A stretch of 16,511 bases of DNA from Aalborgiella sp043769295. Its GTDB lineage: Bacteria; Pseudomonadota; Gammaproteobacteria; Burkholderiales; Burkholderiaceae_C. The stretch's first letter is position 1; each line of letters opens with the position of its first letter. Positions 1 to 6,577 of the stretch are shown here, one piece after another. Below the pieces are notes generated by a model. It saw only the letters and a program-made list of their open reading frames with translations, did no database searches and was not told the origin of the DNA. Location: contig JAYVJL010000077.1 in NCBI GenBank assembly GCA_043769295.1, positions 1 to 16,511 of the forward strand, given 5' to 3'. Position numbers and translations under genes: made by a program.

Positions 1-26
1 ATTGAATGGGCGTACGCCCATTCAAT
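1..26. repeat. Perfect 26-bp palindrome at the left edge
   Basis: The first 13 bases (ATTGAATGGGCGT) are followed at once by their exact reverse complement, giving a 13-bp stem with no loop. A second, independent 10-bp perfect palindrome (GCTTGCAAGC) follows at 27-36. No T-run follows on either strand, so a standard intrinsic terminator is not supported. It could be a protein-binding dyad, the remnant of a larger inverted repeat, or an assembly fold-back, because the window begins exactly at the palindrome. Confidence 0.75.
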
Positions 27-200
27 GCTTGCAAGCCTATCTAGACAACAATCATCAACCCTCTACTTTGTGCCGTTGTTAATAATGGGGGGATTACCAA
101 TCATCTCTGTGGGTTTTGATCTTACTAGACACTTCTTGTTTTGATGATTGTTATCAAGCAACAAAAGGGTGTTTTCCGCCCTATAAAGGACATTGTGATC

Positions 201-1160
201 ATGTTAAAAAATTCTCTTTTTGGGCGCTACTTGGCTGCACTGTCGATGAGCTTCAGCCTAAGCTTCTCTCTAGCTCATGCTGAGGATGCGCCAGTTATGG
301 TTGCACGTCAGGTGTCTGCCTCGGCCTGGTACGTGGAAGGTGTATCGGCCCTAGGCAGCTCGGCCAATCAGAACTTTATCTCCAATGCGGCTTTTGTCGT
401 CACCCCGGCAGGGGTCGTTGTGATTGATGCGCTGGGTTCCCCTGCATTGGCAAAACGCTTGATTGCAGAAATCCGAAAAGTTACGACGAAGCCCATTACA
501 AACGTCATCGTGACGCACTACCATGCCGACCATATTTATGGCTTGCAGGTTTTCAAGGCGCTGGGGGCACGCATCATTGCACATCGTGCGGCGCTTGAGT
601 ATCTGAATTCGGAAACGGCCCGCCTGCGGCTTGAGGTGTCGCGTCAGGAACTCGCGCCTTGGGTGAACGCTGAAACTCATTTGGTTGAGGCTGATGAGTG
701 GATCGATGGCGACAAAGAGCTTGTAGTGGGTGGCGTCCATTTGCAGATCAAACCGGTGGGCCCTTCTCACACGCCGGAAGACCTGGCCATTTACATGCCC
801 TCTGAGAAGGTGCTGTTTGCCGGTGACATTGTGTTCCGTAGCCGCATTCCTTATGTGGGTCAGGCTGATAGTCGTCACTGGATTGTCGCGCTCGATAATC
901 TGCTTAAGTTCGATACAGTCGTCATCGTGCCCGGTCATGGAGAGCTCTCGCTGGAGGCTCGCAAGGACATGCAGTTAACGAGAGAATACTTGGTGTATTT
1001 GCGAGCTAAGATGGGCGAGGCAGCAAAAAATCTCGAACCTTTTGAAGATGCATACAAGTCCACTGACTGGTCGCAGTTTGAGCACCTGCCCCTATTTCGC
1101 ATCGCCAACCGAATGAATGCGTACAACACGTATTTGTTGTTGGAGCACGAGGCTAACTGA
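201..1160 (+). CDS. Exported metallo-beta-lactamase-fold hydrolase
   Basis: This is an MBL-fold metallohydrolase, probably binding two metal ions in the periplasm. Numbering from the ATG at 201, the metal-ligand motif HYHADH gives H106, H108, D110 and H111. Further ligands are H190 (in SHTPED), D209 (in FAGD) and H246 (in PGHG). The N-terminus is a Sec-type signal peptide, with a positive MLKNSLFGRY start, a hydrophobic core and a likely cut after AHA. I chose ATG 201 because AAGGA lies about 10 bases upstream and the signal peptide then has normal shape. The frame also opens at TTG 141 and ATG 144, which would bury the signal peptide behind about 20 extra residues. The stop overlaps the start of the thioredoxin-like gene by one base (TGATG), so the two are co-translated. 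The substrate is unknown. SoxH-like proteins of sulfur oxidisers and quinoprotein-associated hydrolases have the same exported MBL architecture, but I cannot choose between them. Confidence 0.85.
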   Translation: MLKNSLFGRYLAALSMSFSLSFSLAHAEDAPVMVARQVSASAWYVEGVSALGSSANQNFISNAAFVVTPAGVVVIDALGSPALAKRLIAEIRKVTTKPITNVIVTHYHADHIYGLQVFKALGARIIAHRAALEYLNSETARLRLEVSRQELAPWVNAETHLVEADEWIDGDKELVVGGVHLQIKPVGPSHTPEDLAIYMPSEKVLFAGDIVFRSRIPYVGQADSRHWIVALDNLLKFDTVVIVPGHGELSLEARKDMQLTREYLVYLRAKMGEAAKNLEPFEDAYKSTDWSQFEHLPLFRIANRMNAYNTYLLLEHEAN

Positions 1161-1672
1161 TGATAAATTTAACTTGCAAATCCGATCCAGTAGCATGTGG
1201 TCAGTTATTTCTCTCCCGTCGTCACCTTCTTATCGCATCAGGCTTGGCATGTCTCAGTGGCAAGAGCATGGCCGCTCCGGCAACCTTGCCCACAACGGCG
1301 TCGTTAGCCAATGATCTTGCACAAGCACTCAAAATGGGTGGTCCTTTGCTGGTGATGGTCAGTTTAGAGGGGTGTCCTTTTTGCAAAATTGTCCGCGAAA
1401 ATTATCTGAGCCCGATGCGCGCGCAGCAAGGGCTCTCTGTGGTGCAGATCGATATGCGTAACCGGCTGCCGATCAAGGATTTAAAGGGCGTTACGACGAC
1501 CCAGGATGACTTGATTCGTAGTTGGGGTGTCAAGGTGGCACCAACGGTCCTATTTTTTGGACGTGGAGGTGTGGAGGTTGCAGAGCGTCTGGTAGGTGGC
1601 TATATTCCAGACTTTTATGGAGCGTATCTCGATGAACGGTTGCGCCTTGCACGCGCCTCACTTCGCGTCTGA
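1160..1672 (+). CDS. Exported thioredoxin-fold protein (CPFC motif)
   Basis: A 170-residue thioredoxin-like protein. The redox motif CPFC is at residues 72-75, and the expected cis-proline follows at P128 (VAPTV), the usual partner of the active site. The N-terminus holds SRRHLL (residues 19-24), then a hydrophobic stretch and SMAA, which fits a twin-arginine signal peptide with a signal peptidase I site near residue 39. The LAC at 29-31 is a poor lipobox because position -3 is Gly. The ATG overlaps the stop of the MBL-fold gene, so the pair forms one transcription unit. The likely role is a periplasmic thiol-disulfide reductase or carrier, similar in type to SoxW or other single-domain exported thioredoxins. 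The specific partner is unknown; the MBL-fold enzyme is the obvious candidate by position only. Confidence 0.82.
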   Translation: MINLTCKSDPVACGQLFLSRRHLLIASGLACLSGKSMAAPATLPTTASLANDLAQALKMGGPLLVMVSLEGCPFCKIVRENYLSPMRAQQGLSVVQIDMRNRLPIKDLKGVTTTQDDLIRSWGVKVAPTVLFFGRGGVEVAERLVGGYIPDFYGAYLDERLRLARASLRV

Positions 1673-1844
1673 GCTCAAAGATGATCCCGATCAAAAACTG
1701 AATCCGCTTGGCGCGGCACATTGGTCTGAGTAATCTTTTGTCTGATCTCTTCTTGAAACGGTTACCCACGCTCTATTTCCAGAAGACTTGCTATCGCCCC
1801 AAGCAGCAAAGAGCGATAACAAGCCATGGGACAGTCGGGAAGTC
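1673..1844. other. Gap between convergent genes, with a stem-loop
   Basis: This noncoding gap separates the plus-strand thioredoxin-like gene from the minus-strand DsrE-like gene. The segment 1787-1797 (CTTGCTATCGC) pairs with 1813-1823 (GCGATAACAAG). The stem is 11 bp with a 15-base loop, and its one mismatch becomes a G-U pair in RNA read from the minus strand. It could end or protect the DsrE-like transcript, but no U-run follows, so an intrinsic terminator is not proven. Nothing else is recognisable. Confidence 0.35.
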
Positions 1845-2273
1845 TCAGGGCTTGATATACGCGTATTTCTCGCGGCTTTGCAGCTGACCAATACGCACCA
1901 CACCCGATGGCGTAAAGGTCGCGTCCATGATGAACTGCTCTTTTTTCAGATTACGACTTCTCAAAGTGATCTCGCATACTTCAAACGTTACGCCACGTGC
2001 CTTGAGGGCACTGACCAGCGAGCCGTAGTCGATGTCTGGGTTCTTCGGGTCTTTGGCACCCTCCATCAGGAAGTCGACGCCATTCGCATGGGCTACAACG
2101 GCAATTTTGGTGTCTGGCGCTACATCCAGGTGGTTGCGAATATTGCGTAGACCTTTGGTGGCCTGGGTTGCTGCATCGTCAAAGTGGTAGACCACTTTGT
2201 CTTGTGCTAAGGCTGCGTTACTGAGCAGGATGGATGCCGCAAGTGCGAGGAAAAATTTAGTAATTTGACGCAT
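1845..2273 (-). CDS. Secreted DsrE/DsrF-like family protein
   Basis: A 142-residue protein with a clear signal peptide (MRQITKFFLALAASILLSNAALA, likely cut after ALA at residue 23). The mature part, about 119 residues, has the DsrE-like Rossmann-type pattern: KVVYHFDD near the start, KIAVVAHANGVDFLM in the middle, and a single cysteine, C100, in the segment GVTFEVCEITLRSRN. That cysteine lies where DsrE-family proteins carry their sulfur-accepting residue. The family is known for sulfur relay. Exported versions without DsrF/DsrH partners are common in sulfur-metabolising bacteria, but their role is poorly defined. The ATG at 2273 follows AAAGGAG at a good distance, so the start is firm. It converges on the redox gene pair and reads in the same direction as the RuBisCO operon, 136 bp beyond that operon's last gene. 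Sulfur-compound binding is inferred, not shown. Confidence 0.8.
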   Translation of the reverse strand: MRQITKFFLALAASILLSNAALAQDKVVYHFDDAATQATKGLRNIRNHLDVAPDTKIAVVAHANGVDFLMEGAKDPKNPDIDYGSLVSALKARGVTFEVCEITLRSRNLKKEQFIMDATFTPSGVVRIGQLQSREKYAYIKP

Positions 2274-2409
2274 GGAAGTCTCCTTTAAATTAGTATCAAC
2301 TGATATTTGAACACAAACTGATGAGATTTACTGGAACCGCTTCACAGGATGATTCATGGTGGAAAACTAAAAGCTCTACCGGTTAGTGCCATGCTCAATG
2401 CAAAAAACC

Positions 2410-2658
2410 TCAGTCGTCTTCACCCAATTCAGGGTCCCAACCATTTGCTTTAGCCTCAGCAATTGCTTTAGCGTAAATCTTACCGTGTCTTGCGGCTAAC
2501 TCTGGCGTCAGTTGGCTCGGTAGCTGACCGTAAGGTGCCCAAGCCTCATTCACTTTTTCCATGAGAATTTGTAAATCTATGCCGGTTTTTCCCGCGAAAT
2601 TGTCACCTTCTTGCAAAATGCCAAACACCCAAGCATCACGAATGATTCTGCCAATCAT
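2410..2658 (-). CDS. Small uncharacterised protein at the end of the RuBisCO operon
   Basis: I do not recognise a characterised domain. From ATG 2658 the protein has 82 residues, begins MIGRIIRDAWVFGILQEGDN, and ends in an acidic tail (DPELGEDD). It is probably soluble and helical, with no signal peptide or membrane segment. The open frame extends to another ATG at 2706 (98 residues, starting MQTYVGLDKEDNGG). I prefer 2658 because GGCGGA lies about 6 bases before it, whereas 2706 has only an AT-rich leader. The gene lies 44-92 bp after cbbO on the same strand and is the last gene of the cluster. Nitrosomonas europaea has a small gene named cbbN in the same place after cbbO; equivalence here is inferred from position and size only. 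A role in RuBisCO maintenance is plausible but unproven. Confidence 0.7.
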   Translation of the reverse strand: MIGRIIRDAWVFGILQEGDNFAGKTGIDLQILMEKVNEAWAPYGQLPSQLTPELAARHGKIYAKAIAEAKANGWDPELGEDD

Positions 2659-2750
2659 AGTTATTCCGCCGTTGTCTTCTTTGTCGAGTCCTACATATGT
2701 TTGCATAACTTATATTCAGTTTGTGTTGAAGGCGAATGAGGGGTGTGCAC

Positions 2751-5102
2751 TTAGCGCGTCAGGCTAGCATACAGCATAGGCAGTTTTTCAGGTAATCGCT
2801 CAACCTTGTCTACTACCATAAAGTTTTGAGCACCAAAAATACGTGAAACATATTGATCTGCGCCTGGGTCAAGGCTCATGCAAAAGGTTGCGATGCCATT
2901 GCGTGCAGCTTCTTCAACAGCTTTTTTAGTGTCATGGCGTAAATACTGAGGGTCGCGCACGTCCACGTCAGCTGGCTCGCCGTCAGTGATTACCAGCATC
3001 AGCTTCTTGGCAGATTTTTGCAGACGAAGGGCAGAGGTGCTGTGTCTAATGGCCGCACCCATGCGGGTAGATAACTGCCCTGTCATGCCTGCAAGTCGAG
3101 ATTTTGCAACGTCATCGTGGGGCTGAGAAAAGTCTTTAAACCGGAAGTAATTAACATCATGTCTACCATCAGAGCAGAAGCCATGAATAGCAAATGAATC
3201 GCCAACCTTAGCGATAGCATCCGCCAGTAATACACACGCTTCTCGTGTGAGATCAAGAACGGTATGGTTTTGACCTGCTACTTTGTCGTTGGTAGAGTGT
3301 GACAGATCAAGCAAAACCAGAATGGAGATATCACGCGTTTTACGAACACTGCGCATCATGATTCTAGGATCAGGTTGTTCTCCCATCCTCATTTCGATCA
3401 TCGAAGACAGAGCTGCGTTCAGGTCAATTTCATCGCCATCTTCTAACTTGCGTATTCTCTGAACACCTTGCGGTTGCATGGCATCCAACAGAAACTTCAT
3501 GCGACTGATCAAGCGACGATGTTCTGCTGTGATGCTATCAATAATAGCCAAGTCACCACTTTTGGGGCGTCGCTCTTGAACCGTCACCCAGGCAGGGCGT
3601 TCTAACTGTACCAGGTGATCCCATTCAGGATAGTGGCAGGGGTCAATGAGTGGCTCTCTACCCTCAGACTCATTGAATGAAACACCCATATCCTCATAGG
3701 GCATAAGCTCTGTGCCGATCACCCAAATTTCCTGCGCATCATCGCCTGCAGTTTCCACCTCGACCTCATTCACGAACTCCATAAGATTGACGTACTTACG
3801 GACTTGTGCTGGCTCATGGTAACCTGCAGCGGCAGAACGATCAAAATCAAACTCTTCAAAAGCCCAGAAATAGCGATTGTCGTCCCGATAGGAGGCTAAC
3901 TGAACATCCGTACGCGGTTGGTAGCTAATGCCTACGTCTTTGAAGCTGTGCGCCAGCATGATACCTATGTCCCAAGAGATGCTGTTGTCGAACGGTTGTT
4001 CGATGACATTTTTTTTTGCTTCTTGCAACAATGTACGACCTTGTGCAATCCAAGGATGAGAATCCTCATAATCTGTGTCTAAAAGCGCTCGCGCCAAACG
4101 GTTCAGGTAGTCTCCAGCTGTGCTGGACTGTGCAGCACCTGTCGTATGGAGTTGACGCCATAGATGCTTCAACCCAGGAAACTTATGACAGGCCAAGAGT
4201 TCAATGCGTGCATCCTCGATGACACTGATGACCGCTATCTGCCAAGGACTCAATGATTCTGCAGAAATGGGTTGTCGCGTATAAACAAGATGCGCTGCAG
4301 CATGAGCAGCCGTAGCACGGTACAACTCAGTTGCAGTAATTAGACCTTGGTTGCCTTCGATAGCATCTAACGCATCTGGAAGATGTATAAGGTAGTCTTC
4401 TATGAACGGCTTATAACCTTCGCGAGTTTCAAAATCTCCCGAAGTGGGGCGCATAAAAAAATCACGCGCCCACAATGCACGTAAATACATGTTGATGCGT
4501 CTTTGGATATCAACGAGCAAAGTACCTTTACGCTCTTTTTGGAGAACGGCTAAAGACTCTTTCGATTCCAAGTTAAAGTATCTGGCTTGTTCTGGGTAAT
4601 TGGTGCGATGCGCTTGCGCACCCCAATTAGCCCATCGCCGCAATCCACCGAGTGTAAGCTGGCTTAACAGCAACTCTAAGTGGTCTAGCAAAGGGCGCAA
4701 GCTTCGCGGTGCTTGATTGACCAGTGATGTAATGACTTGCAAGTATTGCAAAAATAAGTCGCCATCAGCCAAGCGCACAGCGGCGGTGGGTGCCGTTGAC
4801 AGCACCAATTCAATGACCGTGCCAGAGGTTTTGGAAGCCAACATCAGCGCTGTAGTGATCAAATCACCGACAACATCCTCTCCCACTTCTTTGGCGACAA
4901 GTGGCGCGGCATCTAGCCAAGCATTAACAAGTGCTGGGCCTTTGCCTAAACCGCGTAGAGCTGTTGCACCCTTGACGTAGTTGTCCAACCCGCGTGCTGA
5001 AAAAACACGGGTGGCGTCTACCCACTTATGCCTAAGCAACGATTGCGACTCTTGATTTAGTTCGTCAAGCCATTCTTGGTAGTCTTCTAGATGAACAGAC
5101 AT
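2751..5102 (-). CDS. cbbO: CbbO, von Willebrand factor A subunit of RuBisCO activase
   Basis: CbbO is the adaptor of the CbbQ/CbbO activase, which strips inhibitory sugar phosphates from form I or II RuBisCO. The 783 residues are usual for the family. A long helical N-terminal region ends near residue 585 and is followed by a C-terminal VWA domain (about 590-775). Its metal-dependent adhesion site is visible: DLSHS at 599-603 (the DxSxS motif), a later Thr in QLSTRMG, and D707 in ITDGEP. In studied CbbO proteins this site contacts an acidic residue on RuBisCO. The ATG at 5102 has GGGAG about 7 bases upstream. The gene follows cbbQ by 34 bp on the same strand, so the two are co-transcribed. 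A run of nine A bases in the coding strand (4009-4017) lies within the reading frame, which stays open. Confidence 0.95.
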   Translation of the reverse strand: MSVHLEDYQEWLDELNQESQSLLRHKWVDATRVFSARGLDNYVKGATALRGLGKGPALVNAWLDAAPLVAKEVGEDVVGDLITTALMLASKTSGTVIELVLSTAPTAAVRLADGDLFLQYLQVITSLVNQAPRSLRPLLDHLELLLSQLTLGGLRRWANWGAQAHRTNYPEQARYFNLESKESLAVLQKERKGTLLVDIQRRINMYLRALWARDFFMRPTSGDFETREGYKPFIEDYLIHLPDALDAIEGNQGLITATELYRATAAHAAAHLVYTRQPISAESLSPWQIAVISVIEDARIELLACHKFPGLKHLWRQLHTTGAAQSSTAGDYLNRLARALLDTDYEDSHPWIAQGRTLLQEAKKNVIEQPFDNSISWDIGIMLAHSFKDVGISYQPRTDVQLASYRDDNRYFWAFEEFDFDRSAAAGYHEPAQVRKYVNLMEFVNEVEVETAGDDAQEIWVIGTELMPYEDMGVSFNESEGREPLIDPCHYPEWDHLVQLERPAWVTVQERRPKSGDLAIIDSITAEHRRLISRMKFLLDAMQPQGVQRIRKLEDGDEIDLNAALSSMIEMRMGEQPDPRIMMRSVRKTRDISILVLLDLSHSTNDKVAGQNHTVLDLTREACVLLADAIAKVGDSFAIHGFCSDGRHDVNYFRFKDFSQPHDDVAKSRLAGMTGQLSTRMGAAIRHSTSALRLQKSAKKLMLVITDGEPADVDVRDPQYLRHDTKKAVEEAARNGIATFCMSLDPGADQYVSRIFGAQNFMVVDKVERLPEKLPMLYASLTR

Positions 5103-5136
5103 CTCGCTCTCCCTGTGGTTGGCGTTAAGAATTCAG

Positions 5137-5940
5137 TTAAAAGAAGGTCGCAATAGCCGCATCCAACGCGTCACGCATGTCAGGGTCGTCAGTGATAGGT
5201 CGAACCAAGGCAACACGGCAGGCCGCTTGAGCGGCGACGCCTTGAGCTAACAAACTGCCCGCGTAAATCAACATACGTGTCGAAATACCTTCGTCAAGCC
5301 CGTGCCCTTTGAGGTTCCGAGCACGCTCTGCAATGCCGACGAGTTTGCCGGCCACTTCTACGCTGACACCTGTTTCGTGCGCCACAATCTCAGACTCTGT
5401 ATCGTGCGATGGATAATTGAAATCAAGAGCACCAAAACGTTGCTTGGTAGATTGCTTCAAATCCTTCATGAGACTTTGATAGCCTGGGTTGTATGAAATA
5501 ACCACTTGGAAATCAGGATGAGCACTGATCAGCTCACCTTTTTTTTCTAGTGGCAATACCCTGCGGTTGTCTGTTAAGGGGTGAATAACTACGGTAGTGT
5601 CTTGGCGAGCTTCAACCACCTCATCGAGATAGCAAATGGCGCCATGACGTGCAGCAACAGCCAAAGGACCATCCTGCCACTTGGTGCCATTGGCGTCCAA
5701 TAAAAATCGACCCACCAAGTCTGATGCTGTCATGTCTTCATTACATGCAACGGTGATCAATGGCTTTTGTAATTTCCAAGCCATGTATTCAATAAAACGT
5801 GTCTTACCACAACCCGTGGGGCCTTTGAGCATCATGGGCATGCGAACTGAGTAAGCGGCCTCAAAAAGATCTACCTCATCCGCTACGGCACGGTAGTAAG
5901 GTTGTTTTTTTACACGATAAGAGTCAACAATATCATTCAT
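5137..5940 (-). CDS. cbbQ: CbbQ, AAA+ ATPase of RuBisCO activase
   Basis: CbbQ is the hexameric MoxR-class AAA+ motor that works with CbbO to remodel RuBisCO active sites. It belongs to the CbbQ/NirQ/NorQ/GpvN family, and its 267 residues match the usual length. Walker A is GPTGCGKT (residues 40-47), Walker B is ICYLDE (102-107), sensor 1 is N151 in SYNPG, the likely arginine finger is R168 in KQRFG, and the sensor 2 arginine is R222 in STRML. NorQ/NirQ proteins share this architecture, but cbbS upstream and cbbO downstream settle the identity. The ATG at 5940 has GAG about 9 bases before it. The 188-bp gap to cbbS is long for an operon and contains strong hairpins, so cbbQO may be expressed at a lower level than cbbLS. 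Confidence 0.95.
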   Translation of the reverse strand: MNDIVDSYRVKKQPYYRAVADEVDLFEAAYSVRMPMMLKGPTGCGKTRFIEYMAWKLQKPLITVACNEDMTASDLVGRFLLDANGTKWQDGPLAVAARHGAICYLDEVVEARQDTTVVIHPLTDNRRVLPLEKKGELISAHPDFQVVISYNPGYQSLMKDLKQSTKQRFGALDFNYPSHDTESEIVAHETGVSVEVAGKLVGIAERARNLKGHGLDEGISTRMLIYAGSLLAQGVAAQAACRVALVRPITDDPDMRDALDAAIATFF

Positions 5941-6021
5941 GAAAAATTCTCACACAATAGTTGTTTGAAGGTAGAAGGCTTTGCTCGCAAGCTTGTCCTT
6001 GGCAATACAGTTGGAATTTTT

Positions 6022-6059
6022 GGCATTACACATTGCAAAATGCCTTGGATCAGCATTTT
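6022..6059 (-). promoter_or_regulatory. Two mutually exclusive small hairpins in the cbbS-cbbQ gap
   Basis: On the minus-strand RNA, AAAATGC (from 6059-6053) can pair with GCATTTT (from 6043-6037). The overlapping segment GGCATT (from 6044-6039) can instead pair with AATGCC (from 6027-6022). Because the middle arm is shared, only one hairpin can form at a time, an arrangement like an attenuator. No U-run follows directly. A near direct repeat, TTGGCAATACA at 5999-6009 and TTGGCATTACA at 6020-6030, lies beside it. The function is inferred. Confidence 0.3.
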
Positions 6060-6067
6060 TGCGATGT

Positions 6068-6103
6068 GACCCCGTGCTAGATTTGAAAATCTAGTACGAG
6101 GTC
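6068..6103 (-). promoter_or_regulatory. Strong intercistronic stem-loop after cbbS
   Basis: The two arms GACCCCGTGCTAGATTT (6068-6084) and AAATCTAGTACGAGGTC (6087-6103) are inverted copies with two differences. In RNA read from the minus strand one difference becomes a G-U pair, leaving a 17-bp stem with a single mismatch and a very tight loop. It starts 26 bases after the cbbS stop codon. With no U-run behind it, it is better explained as an RNA-stability or partial-termination element that keeps cbbLS mRNA more abundant than cbbQO mRNA. Confidence 0.6.
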
Positions 6104-6128
6104 GTCTCTTATCAATGAAAATTGCTAC

Positions 6129-6485
6129 TTAGACTGTTTTTCCACGGTATACAACCATCGACGCGCCTTGTGACTGCGTGAAATTGTTATAGCCAATCAA
6201 ACGAACGTGATTGTCAGGGTTTGATTTACGGCAGGCGTCGCACTCAGCGATGATTTTGTCAATATCAGTTTCACCGAACATTGGGAGTTTCCACATGTAC
6301 CAGTATGAATCCATCAGGTATTGTGGCTCTGTGTGCTCAACCGCAGGGTTAAGGCCCATTTTCACCAAATAAGCCACTTGCTTGCGAATTTCTTCTTTGG
6401 TCAGCGCAGGCAAATAAGAAAGAGTTTCAAATTTACGGCTAGCTGGGTCGCTAACGCGACTTTTATAATCCATTACTTCAGACAT
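6129..6485 (-). CDS. cbbS: RuBisCO small subunit, form I
   Basis: The 118-residue small subunit caps the L8 core of the L8S8 enzyme in the cytoplasm. Family landmarks are DYKSRVSDPASRKFETLSYL near the N-terminus, EHTEPQYLMDSYWYMWKLPM in the middle, and NHVRLIGYNNFTQSQGASMV with YRGKTV at the end. The frame stays open back to 6554, but I start at ATG 6485. The resulting MSEVMDYKSR is the normal N-terminus, AAAGGA lies about 8 bases before it, and the extra 23 residues of the longer frame are not family-like. The gene follows cbbL by 92 bp on the same strand. That gap holds an 8-bp inverted pair, TGAGGGGA (6524-6531) and TCCCCTCA (6568-6575). Confidence 0.97.
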   Translation of the reverse strand: MSEVMDYKSRVSDPASRKFETLSYLPALTKEEIRKQVAYLVKMGLNPAVEHTEPQYLMDSYWYMWKLPMFGETDIDKIIAECDACRKSNPDNHVRLIGYNNFTQSQGASMVVYRGKTV

Positions 6486-6577
6486 TTTAATTTCCTTTAA
6501 GTTTAATGTGACTGGAGTGAAGATGAGGGGATGACAGTGTGCATTAGCTGCCATTTACCCTCGTCTCTCCCCTCAAT

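Noticed and set aside
2296..2330. CTGAT-containing half sites upstream of the DsrE-like gene (TATCAACTGATA and AACTGATGAGATTTA)
   Set aside because: They resemble one half of the CbbR-type operator but lack the ATCAG-N6-CTGAT spacing, so CbbR control of this gene is not supported.
6486..6554. Longer cbbS reading frame with 23 extra N-terminal residues
   Set aside because: The extension is not family-like, and the internal ATG at 6485 has a good SD and gives the standard small-subunit N-terminus.
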